Below are positions 26,401 through 32,541 of a stretch of DNA of 64,000 nt, piece by piece. A program made the translations under genes and the position numbers. How positions within the stretch are numbered: the stretch's first letter is position 1; each line of letters starts with the position of its first letter. Below the pieces are notes generated by a model. It searched no databases. It was not told the DNA's origin and was given only the letters and a program-made list of their open reading frames with translations. This DNA is from Lepturacanthus savala (taxonomy: Eukaryota > Chordata > Actinopteri > Scombriformes > Trichiuridae): the NCBI GenBank assembly GCA_030544235.1, contig CM060464.1, positions 29,634,152-29,698,151 on the forward strand, read 5' to 3'.

Positions 26401-27612
26401 CATTTAAATTTTAAATTACATGTCTGTTCTTGGTGTTGGATTTTATCAAATTTATCAAACGACCACAAACGCAGATGTTGAATTTCACTTTTTATCGACA
26501 GACAAAAACAATAGATTCCTTCCAGTCCCAGGGAGAACGACAACTCGCGCATGCACGGAAACTTCACTCTTCTTCAGTAAACCTTCTTGCCACAATGATC
26601 ACACAGCGACACCCACTGGATAAACAATCAATTGCCCCCTAATTATCTCTGCTTCACAACATAAATTTACCCCAAAAATGCGACTTATACTCCAGTGCGA
26701 CTTATATATGTTTTTTCCTTCTTTATTATGCATTTTATGGCTGGTTGTACTCCGGAGCGACTTATAGAAAATACGGTACATCACCCTGGAGAACTGCATG
26801 TACAGCAGCATGAAGCAGCAAAGAAGCAGCATGCAGGACTAATACATCAGCAGACAGAATGAATCAAACCTCCAAACTTGACACTGAAACAAAGGAAGCA
26901 GCAGAACACGGCTGGTTTTGTGGACAATGGAGAAAACCTAATTTATGGAGCAGAGTTGACGTGAGCTGGTCAGCTGATACGGACACACAATGGCAGCCTG
27001 TCCCCTACAGGGTGGAAAGCTTATGCAACAAAGAATGGCATTTCCACACATTACTTCTTCTTTTGTTATTCTACAGGCACGGACTCCTGCCCGTTGGACC
27101 TGTGTGGTTCTGGGGCCTCATTTCTAAAAGTGGACAGTGGACCCTCATTAAAAGGTGCTGTATGATCATAGAATCACATGAAAATATAGTGATTTATAAC
27201 ACAGTGGTTTCCCTTTAGGAATCACAGAATATGTCACATCACACCTAGAAACATGAGTTTGTCGACTGGCCTCATATCATATCTGTCCTCTCCACACCCA
27301 CAATCTACCATCAATGATAATAATTAAGACAGAAATAAAAGCCATAATTACACTGCTTTTTGCTAACTAACTAATAAGTTGTTTCTCATATGCTAAAATG
27401 TTTTGTTTTTTAGCATATGGCAACATTATGCAAATATGGAAAATTCCTAGTGCATACAACCTAATGGAGTCCCATTGACTTACATAGCATGAAACTATCC
27501 TGAGACTATGTTTACAACTTTTTCTCATATTTCTTAAATATATCTGTTATTTAGGTCATTTTATGTAATAACATTCAAAATGTTTTACTATGTCTAACTA
27601 ATATTTCATGCA

Positions 27613-27658
<46 letters not shown>

Positions 27659-30600
27659 CTGAGAGTTCCATACAAAACCTAAACTAAAATCACATTTAGT
27701 GATATTTGGACAACAGAAACTATTATTAAAATCCTGTGATTCTTTAAAGTGATTTGATGTCATCTTTGACGTCATTTCTACAACTGATGTTCACTATTAG
27801 TCAATAATGTGGTCGAGGTGAACATTAAATCAGTACATATTTTGTTGGGGAGCCAGATTTTGCAGAATCCTGCCGATCTGTCACATCCCAACATCATCCT
27901 GACGTCATCCTGACTCATTCATTTCAGCTGACTCACTCCTCTGTTCTGATGAAATATTGACTTTGATTTGAGATTTGAGATGTATTAGTTTTATCTTTCA
28001 AAACTGAAAAGGGCTTATGGAACAGTTATGTCTCACTAGCACACTCTCAGGTTACACTGCTGCCTTAAATATTTATAAAGTGGATCTATAATTAACGCTT
28101 GACATAAAACTAAATTAAACACATGAAGGGATCATTATACATTCCCACACCCAGACCTTCCTTATTATCAAAAAGCAATTAAGGTCTCATTTCCTAAGAT
28201 ATGGTACCTTTAAGACCAGAAATGTGGGCAAGCGATCAACATCACCTTTTTGGAATTGACAACTTTTAAAAGTGTTGTAGGTCAATGCTCAGTTTAATGG
28301 AGGCAGCTAAATGGTGTTTCCCAAACTTTATTTTTATTTAACTCACATGAAAAAGCTAATGTTCCATGTTCTGCAGGTTCAGAACTCTTGAATGTGTGCT
28401 AAATCAATTTACAACACAAACAATCAACGGCACCGCTGGCTGTTCTAAATCACACCAGCGACACACAGATTGATGTCTATCTGGCTCGTCAGCTGTTATT
28501 TGCCACCTCATGAACGACCCTCTTCCAGCTGAGCATCTTTTGTGAGCAGGGAAAACCGGTCCTGCGGAAACAAAAGCTCCCATGGAGAGAACGAGTCCCG
28601 CGGGAGCTGGGAAAAGGCGACGGGAGGGGCTCCGCTCACATGAGACGGGCACGCTCGCCTCCAGGCACACTCAGCCATTACAATGGCTGCGTCCCCAGGG
28701 AACCATATCAGGTTCCTCCAAACATACTGAACCCCCACATGTCATCTACCTGCAGCCTCCACAACCACAACTCCTATTAGGTCAGTGACAAAACTGTCAT
28801 GTGGTGTCACCCTAAAAACTTGGTACCAGATAGTTTAACTCTCTTAAAAACATTAAACAAAATAAAAACACATGTTATCAACTAGTTTTATATTAGGTGG
28901 ATTAAATATTTAAAATGTATTGTTCTTTTATTTGACATTTTGTGTAAAAAAAAAAAAAAAAATCACAAAATCGCACACAAGCATGGTCACATGTATGTGT
29001 GAAGGTATGTGTTGGCTAGATAATAATATATATGGCTAGATAATTACTTTTAATAAAAAAGAAAAAATCATGTTCATTTTGAATTGAGTCTGAATAAATG
29101 TGTTTAATCAAACTTAACATGTGGAAACTAATTATCTTTAAAGCCTTTATTCTCAAAGTTAACATTTTTTGACAGTCAAACCTGGATCTCAGAGATTATT
29201 TGGAGCAGAAAGATAACGATGGGATCTCCTTGAAGCTGAGATTCTCCTCTTTACAGACATGTAACTAACTCAAAACGTGTTTCTGTTTCAAAGTGACTCA
29301 TTGATGAATCAGGTCAAATAAAATGATACAAATGGATTTTAAATTAGAAGAAACCAACATGAATTCACAATATACATTTTGAGACCTGATGAATGCTTCT
29401 TAAAACTGTATTTTAACATTTTTGGGCTTTATCAGCAGTCATTGGAAAACACACAATAGACACTTTCAACTATTTCTTGAACTTCATTTCCAAAGACAGT
29501 GCAGCTTTGTATCTATTTGTCAATAACTTATCGTTAGCCTCATAGCATAATTAACAAAGTCCTGTTTTGGCAAATAGGACTTAGGCAATTATGCTATGAG
29601 GCTAACGACATCTGACAGGTCAAAGTTAAACTGTTGAACTCTGACCTGGGTAAACATGGCAGCCTGCTGGGCTGCTGGTTTGTGCCTGTTGTCTGTTTAT
29701 GTTGAAATAATGTTTAAGCTGCTCTTTAGGTCTGAGATCTTTACCTGATAAAAGTAAAGGATAAGAAGGAGAAGGAGAAACAAGCTTAACATTCACTGAC
29801 TGGAAGCATCATGTGACCTGAAATGTACAACAGCAGCAGAAATGGAATTTAATATTTCAGAAATATGTTGTAATTGGTATATAATTAAATGTTTTTATTA
29901 CCTCACGTTCAGGTGTTTTTTATTTATGTAGCATTGCCAGAGGAGCCCAGAACAGACAGACCACAGGAGCTTCTCCTACCACCAAAAACTACACACTGTA
30001 CCTTTAAGTCAAAATTGAGTTGAACTTGTAGCTCTGAGCTGTAGAGCAGCAGTTCTGTCTGTTGTCTCCATCTGCTAAGAGTAAAACTGTCTGCTAACCT
30101 GGTTTACGCTGCTTAAACTGTTTATACATCACACATCTCCTCTGAAACGACTCGTTTCACAAGAATATGATCCATTTTAACTGATGACACCTGGAAGCGT
30201 CTAGAAGTAACTTTACATCATTTTATACACAATCCAAGCAGAGCAGAAGGCTGCAGGGTGTCAACAAAGACACAAGATTAAATCCTCTACTGTATAAAGT
30301 CCTCTGGACTTTATAACAGCTTGGATGTCCCTGATATTCATTTATATTTGATTTAAATGTCTCACACTACAGCTTTAAATCAAAGTGATGAGACAGTAAG
30401 TCACATTTTTAGTTAATTTTAAGCTGGAGACAAATTTAAAATGACTGCTTAATATATATATATATATAAATTATAAGTTTGATATAGTTTTTTGCAGTTT
30501 AGACCATTTGTTTTAGTTTTGAATAAAAAACATTAAATTTAGATTTTAACATTTAACTTAAAGTTCTTATTTGCTTTTATTTTAAATGTATTATTTACCC

Positions 30601-31207
30601 CCTTTAATCAACTGTTTCTAAAGTGTATCTTGATGCTTTTAATGTTTTATGTAAAGCACTTTGAATTACCTTGCTGTTGAAATGTGCTATACTAATAAAC
30701 TTGACTTGCCTTATCATCTTTTATAATAATTTTCATGTTGAAAATCCAAACTTTGACTCAGTATTTCACCATTTTGACTAGCTTTTCATGATGTCCAACA
30801 TGTTTTATGTTTCTTTTTCTGGCAGAATTGATCATCCATACCAAAACAACTACTAATGTAAAAAAAAAGTCCTCTGGCTATTGAATTGCTATGTTTATTT
30901 GATGTGAGGTGAACCAATTTGAAGGCATCAAACTGCATTTTAGCCTTAAAAACACAGCTTCAGTATCTGACCACACTTTGACAGAAAGATCAGAGCCAGA
31001 TCCCTGATGCATGGACCTCACCGTGGAGTTGGAGCAGTTCAGCAGACACAGGACCAGCAGGACGAACCACCTCCTCTTGTAGGTCTTGAACTCCAGCAGC
31101 TTCTTCAGATCCGGGTTCGGTCTCCTCGGTTCACCACAGCGAACTTCAGCCTGAGTTTGTTCAGAGGAAGGTTCGCCACCATCCTCCATCATGTTCGCTG
31201 TTGACAT
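5603..31207 (-). CDS. slc49a3: slc49a3 (mfsd7), orphan MFS transporter, ten exons
   Basis: Ten exons join through GT-AG sites with matching phases into 495 codons plus TGA. In + strand coordinates, 5' to 3' of the gene: 31022-31207, 20301-20459, 18677-18890, 13853-13929, 11734-11871, 10375-10491, 9745-9897, 9456-9613, 7791-7894, 5603-5784. The protein has the features of the SLC49 family: TYKRRW then LLNCSNSTLWLTFAPVAD (first membrane helix), AQINWLSLVY, a motif-A D-T-L-G-L-R at residues 108-113, KLAALWFPDHQRATAN, LLEQILC, YVDKTKKF..ATK at about 321-332 (second-half motif A), GLFGFSIYPVAMELSVECSY and HTRYRRLEAE near the C-terminus. A 12-helix plasma or internal membrane transporter is expected. 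Relatives carry choline/ethanolamine (FLVCR1, FLVCR2) and pyridoxine (SLC49A4), but the SLC49A3 substrate is not established. Its C-terminal tail is shorter than the human one. No frameshift or stop suggests decay. Confidence 0.95.
5959..6208. mobile_element. 250-bp inverted-repeat element in slc49a3 intron 9
   Basis: The left arm contains TCCTTATTGGATATTGATGT at its outer end and AATCAGACATGATGACAG at its inner end. The right arm is its inverse with few mismatches. The arms are about 65 bp each with a spacer of about 120 bp. There is no coding capacity. It looks like a foldback or miniature inverted-repeat element; I do not recognise the family. Confidence 0.65.
6290..7604 (-). mobile_element. 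Tc1-like transposon, internally deleted and truncated at one end
   Basis: The right end at 7604 (CAGTGGCTTGTGAAACTATT on the minus strand, next to TA) is followed inward by a terminal region of about 210 bp. The left end keeps only the inner part of that region (TGCAAAATCATTCAGCCCC, 6293-6311). About 190 bp of the outer left arm is missing. It lies in slc49a3 intron 9 in the same orientation as the gene. Confidence 0.88.
6317..7214 (-). pseudogene. Tc1-like transposase with an internal deletion
   Basis: The N-terminal half from ATG at 7214 (helix-turn-helix ..FGYKKISQALNIPRSTVQA) is intact to about 6821. There the sequence jumps to the region just before GGGSIMVWACFSS in another frame. Roughly 150 bp is missing compared with related fish copies, including the WSDET segment with the first catalytic aspartate. 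The C-terminal part (FVFQQDNDPKHKA, SPDLNPIENLWKE) then reads openly to TAA at 6317. The copy cannot make an active enzyme. Confidence 0.88.
7791..7894 (-). CDS. slc49a3: slc49a3 exon 9 (residues 401-435 and first base of 436)
   Basis: Acceptor CTTCCAG|ACAGAT completes glycine 401, and donor AAGG|GTAATA leaves phase 1. It encodes QIQSLLYIILLQALTKP (helix) then the loop DSPLSTCGDDVLSW, which aligns with SLSTCQQGEDPLDW of the human protein. Confidence 0.92.
7990..8450 (+). mobile_element. TTAA-type element, family B copy 2 (degraded)
   Basis: It aligns with 4480-4885 through GGGGGCAGCAT, ACTGCATGAGAAAACTCAG, ATATTCTAACTGCATTTG, CTCCTGTAGTCACCTAC and AGCAGGAAACCTGAAGAAT. The terminal TTAA motifs seen in copy 1 are not preserved. 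It begins about 100 bases upstream (in the transcript sense) of exon 9. Confidence 0.5.
8451..9370. other. slc49a3 intron 8, AT-rich
   Basis: It contains a poly-A run of about 20 bases at 8697-8715 and several A-rich simple stretches (for example AATAAATAAA near 9060). No coding or RNA gene is visible. Confidence 0.4.
9456..9613 (-). CDS. slc49a3: slc49a3 exon 8 (residues 349-400 and two bases of 401)
   Basis: Acceptor CCTCCAG|GTGTCT, donor TCAGG|GTACTA, leaving phase 2. It encodes VCSLFGLFGFSIYPVAMELS then VECSYPVGEATSAG, a strongly conserved SLC49 segment. The donor is slightly off consensus (GTACTA) but is the only one that keeps the frame into exon 9. Confidence 0.92.
9745..9897 (-). CDS. 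slc49a3: slc49a3 exon 7 (residues 298-348)
   Basis: Acceptor CTGCAG|GACTTT, donor TCAGTG|GTGAGA, 51 codons in phase 0. It encodes DFAGLCGALFIVFGIVGAAV, the second motif-A loop (YVDKTKKFIEATK) and a further helix. Confidence 0.94.
10019..10112 (+). repeat. Repeat tail, family G copy 2
   Basis: TATCTTGATGCTTTTAATAT, TATGTAAAGCACTTTTGAAT and a GTTGAAATACGCTAC block match the copies at 4335 and 30626. Confidence 0.5.
10375..10491 (-). CDS. slc49a3: slc49a3 exon 6 (residues 259-297)
   Basis: Acceptor CTCCAG|TTACTG, donor ACCAAC|GTGAGT, 39 codons in phase 0. It encodes the first helix of the second half (AYLVLLLCFGSGIAVFT) and STLLEQILCVQGY, where LLEQILC is a family hallmark. Confidence 0.93.
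10878..11058. mobile_element. Palindromic hAT-like miniature element
   Basis: The ends CTGGTCCTAGAGGGTGCAG and (complement of the right end) CTGGTCCTCGAGAG..GTGCAG are inverted copies. The centre has inverted AACACACCTAATTCTACTAA and GATTAGTAGAATCAGGTGTG. The TCCTGGTCCTCGAGGGCC-type terminus is typical of a very common fish miniature hAT group. It lies in slc49a3 intron 5. Confidence 0.65.
11268..11418. repeat. Compound AT-rich and TC microsatellite
   Basis: Three near-identical units of about 29 bp (ACAGTATATCTATATATATA and flanking) are followed by about 16 TC dinucleotides and a TA run. It lies in slc49a3 intron 5. Confidence 0.85.
11734..11871 (-). CDS. slc49a3: slc49a3 exon 5 (residues 213-258)
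   Basis: Acceptor CCTCCAG|CTGCTT, donor AAACTG|GTGAGG, phase 0 at both ends, 46 codons. It encodes a membrane helix (LLAYAAPTCIICFLATIGI) and the central cytoplasmic loop APPTPPSASAELSSSEPF, the linker between the two halves of the transporter. Confidence 0.92.
12170..12335 (+). mobile_element. Probable LINE 3' tail
   Basis: TGTAGAGCTCATCTAGGACC and GATTCCTCATAAGGC..TTATCCTACTCAATAAA, ending in an ATGAA-rich short tandem tail, resemble the 3' end of a common fish LINE. No coding remnant is joined to it. Confidence 0.4.
13038..13326 (+). mobile_element. Non-autonomous element, family C copy 2
   Basis: It begins CTGTCACGTGGTGTAACAC and ends CATCATTTGTCACTGACC. The end is the inverse of the GGTCAGTGACAAA start seen in copy 3. 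Its inner blocks are shared with copies 1, 3 and 4. It is in slc49a3 intron 4. Confidence 0.6.
13853..13929 (-). CDS. slc49a3: slc49a3 exon 4 (residues 187-212)
   Basis: Acceptor CTCCTCAG|CCAATC completes the split serine, and donor AGTCTG|GTGAGT is in phase 0. The 77-base exon encodes (S)NPLGVLLANIISPMMAATAK, which matches the family segment SNPLGVLVAN after the ATAN motif of exon 3. Confidence 0.92.
13930..15101. other. slc49a3 intron 3, 5' distal part
   Basis: Ordinary-complexity AT-rich sequence. A segment at 14450-14680 (GGGGCCTCCC, GGGGCCCCTGGATGCC) looks repeat-derived, but I cannot name it. There is no coding exon. Confidence 0.35.
15102..15691 (+). mobile_element. 590-bp element with about 24-bp terminal inverted repeats, family D copy 1
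   Basis: It begins CATGAATGTATTATAGAACTGG and ends CCAGGTTTTATAATACACCCATGG. The ends are near-perfect inverses. A second copy in the same orientation is at about 25166-25750 and shares CATTTCAATGGAA, CTCCCATGATGCTC, GACGTCACACTGGGAATAGA and GAATACAAAG blocks. It has no coding capacity. It is in slc49a3 intron 3. Confidence 0.7.
15900..16420 (+). pseudogene. LINE reverse-transcriptase ORF, 3' fragment
   Basis: Across two frames the sequence reads like the C-terminal end of an L2/CR1/Rex1-type ORF2: ETVSSFTFLRN, LLESFYHHS, then after a stop LAGDRKTLQWVINTSQRII, DVFRSRRASNVLKDTAQP and LQRLFPLLHLEAATLP. It is truncated at its 5' end, has an in-frame stop and small deletions, and is inactive. 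It is in slc49a3 intron 3 on the opposite strand to the gene. Confidence 0.7.
16430..17120. other. slc49a3 intron 3, AT-rich spacer
   Basis: A hAT-like terminus CAGTGGTTCTCACACTTTG lies at about 16745, without a partner. Otherwise the sequence is AT-rich with no gene. Confidence 0.3.
17124..18592 (-). mobile_element. Tc1-like transposon (third copy), one arm truncated
   Basis: Inverted arms begin at 17124 (ATTTTGGTTCAACAGAATTA) and 18396 and run inward for about 75 bp to GGACAAAAATGATGGTACCC. The right arm continues outward to 18592, where it ends in a Tc1-type terminus (ACACTACTGTTCAAATGTTT on the minus strand) next to TA. The outer 190 bp or so of the left arm is not found. It lies in slc49a3 intron 3. 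Confidence 0.82.
17304..18037 (-). pseudogene. Tc1-like transposase remnant with several frameshifts
   Basis: Fragments in different frames read VKRRVIRMVTKDPRITSKEI-like DNA-binding sequence (near 17950), a segment of the catalytic core, and EWLRTKHWTVLMWPSMSPGL then NPIEHLWKELKHAVW. The QQDNDPKH segment is present at about 17480-17505 but in another frame, and SPDLNP has become SPGLNP. It is non-functional. Confidence 0.8.
18677..18890 (-). CDS. slc49a3: slc49a3 exon 3 (residues 116-186 and first base of 187)
   Basis: Acceptor CTGCAG|CTGATC, donor CATGT|GTGAGT, leaving phase 1. It encodes LILGSWLNMAGGVLRYVGN, then MLGQTFGALAQPLIIFTPTK and AALWFPDHQRATANMIASM, among the most conserved stretches of the SLC49 family. 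Confidence 0.94.
19309..19899 (+). mobile_element. TTAA-flanked palindromic element, family A copy 1 (full length)
   Basis: TTAA lies at both ends (19309-19312 and 19896-19899). The left end is TTAACCACCTATTGCATGAA. The complement of the right end is TTAACCCTCAATTACATATG. Inside is TTGCCATATGGCAAC, itself a palindrome, and a segment TCCTGGTCATGTGACCT. It is 591 bp, with no reading frame. TTAA targets and a CCCT-like terminus suggest a piggyBac-type non-autonomous element. It is in slc49a3 intron 2, where five other copies in the window help define it. Confidence 0.65.
19985..20160 (+). repeat. Dispersed repeat, family F copy 1
   Basis: ATTATCTAGTGACA, TTGTTCATAATTCAGACAAA, TTGAATGAAATAACATCA and CATTTATTATGAA blocks recur in the same order at 24350-24520. 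The class is unknown. Confidence 0.55.
20301..20459 (-). CDS. slc49a3: slc49a3 exon 2 (residues 63-115)
   Basis: Acceptor CCCCAG|CTATGG, donor ATCACG|GTACAC, phase 0 at both ends, 53 codons. It encodes the end of helix 1 (LWLTFAPVAD), AQINWLSLVY (helix 2) and the motif-A loop DTLGLR. The dispersed repeat at 20496-20854 starts only 36 bases upstream of the acceptor (in the transcript sense), leaving a short native segment with CTGAC-like branch sequences. Confidence 0.93.
20496..20854 (+). repeat. Dispersed teleost repeat (copy 2)
   Basis: Same family and orientation as 3945-4258 but with its 3' part preserved (CTTCTTGCTGTGAGGCAACA, GCGCTAACC, CACCGTGTCGCCC). It ends 36 bases short of the slc49a3 exon 2 acceptor, so its insertion put foreign sequence close to the branch-point region. 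Confidence 0.78.
21010..21512. mobile_element. Possible hAT-type element
   Basis: The left part is GTGTCAAACTCAAGGCCCGT, a terminus typical of fish hAT miniature elements. On the right, the complement of 21478-21512 reads GCAGGGGTGGCATCCTGGAC. The pairing is loose, so the boundaries are tentative. It is in slc49a3 intron 1. Confidence 0.4.
22558..23505 (+). pseudogene. Transposon-derived zinc-finger-like ORF interrupted by a minisatellite
   Basis: The left part reads ETLRRKKAQYHQNCC.FSKTKLE, then after a frameshift near 22655 CFICDKKTCSEHTRQAVTM, NKRVNECVQTLKDGKHLARL and SGDVIAQ. To the right of the 41-bp array the frame resumes with HPEAFSELVTYLVK and a stop. This order (Cys/His cluster, a CA..L.D..LLAKLS-GD segment, then an A..ELV.Y segment) occurs in a repeated fish protein family that I associate with transposable elements, but I cannot name the family. 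The array has replaced the region between the two parts. The remnant is non-functional and lies in slc49a3 intron 1. Confidence 0.5.
22938..23446 (+). repeat. 41-bp minisatellite, about 12 units
   Basis: The unit is CCTTAGAGCCCAATAGACCT followed by ATACAATATAGAGAGGTAAT and A. Units in the middle alternate CCCAATAG..ATACAATA with CCTAATAG..ATATAATA, an 82-bp higher-order period. The last three units are almost identical, pointing to recent homogenisation on the right side. The flanks of the array both carry GAGCCACCAAA. Confidence 0.9.
23506..24349. other. slc49a3 intron 1 spacer
   Basis: AT-rich sequence with a purine-rich patch (GGAGGAGGAGGGGGGAAAGG, about 24019-24040). No gene or named repeat. 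Confidence 0.3.
24350..24520 (+). repeat. Dispersed repeat, family F copy 2
   Basis: It matches 19985-20160 in order and orientation and carries a short extra segment (ATGGCTCCATGGCAACACAA). The class is unknown. Confidence 0.55.
25166..25750 (+). mobile_element. Element with terminal inverted repeats, family D copy 2
   Basis: It begins CATGGATGTATTATAGAACT and ends CCAGGTCTTTAATACATCCA. The interior aligns with 15102-15691 throughout. An A run of about 25 bases lies at 25359-25383. It is in slc49a3 intron 1. Confidence 0.68.
25953..26778. mobile_element. hAT-like element, family E, full length
   Basis: It begins TACCGTATTTTCCGGACTAT and ends with the inverse GAAAATACGGTA. Sub-terminal GGAGCGACTTATA and GTGCGACTTATACT motifs repeat in both arms. 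The CCGTATTTTCCGGACTATAA terminus is found in many vertebrate genomes and usually assigned to hAT transposons. It is 826 bp with no transposase. A related fragment lies at 51965-52063. It is in slc49a3 intron 1. Confidence 0.7.
27375..27613 (-). mobile_element. TTAA-type palindromic element, family A copy 2 (half)
   Basis: The sequence contains GCATATGGCAACATTATGC, AATTCCTAGTGCATACAACC and AATGGAGTCCCATTGACTTA, matching the complement of copy 1. The end ATTTCATGCAATG breaks off exactly where a GT microsatellite begins; the expected GGAGGTTAA terminus is gone. Confidence 0.6.
27614..27657. repeat. GT microsatellite, about 22 units
   Basis: Pure TG repeat abutting the terminus of the family A half-element. 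Confidence 0.95.
27660..28777. other. slc49a3 intron 1, no repeat recognised
   Basis: The stretch 28400-28780 is richer in GC and of higher complexity than its surroundings, with short open frames on both strands. None resembles a protein I know or has splice sites that fit. It may be an unnamed repeat or a conserved element. Confidence 0.3.
28778..29445 (+). mobile_element. Non-autonomous element, family C copy 3 with an insertion
   Basis: It starts GGTCAGTGACAAAACTGTCA and shares CACCCTAAAAACTTGGTACC, ACTAGTTTTATATT and GACCTGATGAATGCTTC with the other copies. About 300 bp between about 28960 and 29290 is absent from copies 2 and 4. Confidence 0.55.
29532..29607. other. Near-perfect 76-nt hairpin, possible small-RNA precursor
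   Basis: The left arm, starting CGTTAGCCTCATAGCATAAT at 29532-29552, is the exact inverse of 29587-29607 over 21 bases. After a symmetrical 4-base internal loop, AAGTCCT (29557-29563) pairs with AGGACTT (29576-29582), leaving a 12-base terminal loop. Length and shape are those of an animal microRNA precursor, but a recent foldback transposon remnant would look the same. It is in slc49a3 intron 1 and either strand could be transcribed. Confidence 0.5.
30626..30712 (+). repeat. Repeat tail, family G copy 3 (best preserved)
   Basis: TATCTTGATGCTTTTAATGT, TATGTAAAGCACTTTGAATT and GCTATACTAATAAACTTG. This string is familiar as the 3' tail of a common fish repeat, ending in an AATAAA-like signal. 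Confidence 0.55.
31022..31207 (-). CDS. slc49a3: slc49a3 exon 1 (residues 1-62)
   Basis: The start ATG is at 31207-31205 with AAC before it (A at -3, a good Kozak context). An acidic and polar cytoplasmic N-terminus (MSTANMMEDGGEPSS) leads to the basic TYKRRW and the first half of helix 1. The exon ends ..NCSNST, donor ACG|GTGAGG, phase 0. A second and third ATG lie at codons 6 and 7. The first is chosen because its context is best. Confidence 0.92.
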
Positions 31208-31209
31208 GT

Positions 31210-31245
31210 TTACCGGTGAAGTCCTGCAGGAGCTGATATATACAT
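31210..31245 (-). promoter_or_regulatory. Possible upstream ORF of slc49a3 (11 codons)
   Basis: On the minus strand ATG at 31245-31243 opens a frame of 11 codons (MYISAPAGLHR) ending in TAA at 31212-31210, two bases before the main start codon at 31207. If the transcript start lies upstream of 31245 this would reduce initiation at the main ATG. The transcript start is unknown. Confidence 0.3.
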
Positions 31246-32481
31246 GGATTCTATCATATCACCTAATGAATCACTGCACTGAAGTAGAAACGCGGCGTCT
31301 GAAGCTTTGGCGGATTCTAAAAGTCACTTCATGTCGTCACGACTGACTTCTGTTCGCTGAGAAGCAGAAAGCAGCAGAAGTCTGGAGAAACAAGCAGCAG
31401 AACATCTGGAATAGAAAGGAGAAGACCGGGCGGGTTCCTGCTGGTTCCTGGTTACTGTATCAAAGATCCTCCACAGCGAAGATGACTCACACGCTTAAAA
31501 AAACTCATTCATGCAGAGCCAGCCTGAAGATTATTATACTATTAACCCCAACTCAAGCTATATACCAAATCTCTTCAATGCACGATGGACAGAAACCTTT
31601 TAGGTACTGTTAACTTGTTGTTTTTTTTAATTTTAATTTATTTTCTTTTTGTTGCTTTTGTTGAATCGTTATTGATATTAAATGATTGTATTGTTTTCCT
31701 CTTTTTTTACCTTTTCTCCTTATCTTTGTTGATGTTTTATTTTGGTTTTACATGTTCAAAACAGCTGAATTAAATTATACTAAACTTAAAGAACCTCCAA
31801 ACATACAAACTACAGTATATCAATGCTCCCTATTTGAAAAACGGTCAAATTACCCCAAAATACTGTGTCTGAACTGTTCATTTAACCAAATCCCACACAT
31901 TTAAACTATCCTACAACATGAGTTCCTTCTGATAATTAAGGTCATAACTAATGTCATATTCAGCCTCCCCTGAATACAGTTGATCTTTTCCTGCTACAAT
32001 GATTCAAAATATCTGATTAATTAAATAAAATGAATAATAATACACTGAAATCCAACTCCTAAATCAACTCTATCACACCCTTTTGTGATATGTGCTTACT
32101 TGTAGTCACATTTCAAAGTCAATCTTTGTTAAGTAATAGGCCTACATATTGACTTTGGGGTGTGTGAATTATCTACAGGAGGATAATTATTCAGCTTTTT
32201 CTTCTTAAACTTTAAAAACTGCTTTACAGTAGAAGAAAAAGAAGCGGAAAGAAAGACAAAGAAAACAGGACATGAAATAAAGTTACAGAAACATAAAATA
32301 GCAAAATATAAAAACAGCAACATGTCCAATGTTCAGATTTTTTTTCCTAACAGAGATTTGTAGGAATAACAGAAGAGTCCTGATCACTGATCACAGACAC
32401 ATAAGAAGTCAAAGAGTCCTTTATGTCATTATTACTGTTTGGTGCCATCTGTTGGCAACGTGTTTGCACTTCATTAGGAAT

Positions 32482-32484
<3 letters not shown>

Positions 32485-32537
<53 letters not shown>

Positions 32538-32541
32538 AACA
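32485..32541. repeat. CA microsatellite
   Basis: About 18 uninterrupted AC units then two interrupted blocks with AAAC variants. Confidence 0.95.

Noticed and set aside
28404..28788. GC-richer segment with open frames on both strands, considered as an exon
   Set aside because: No known protein similarity, and no splice donor and acceptor pair that keeps a frame. It falls within slc49a3 intron 1.
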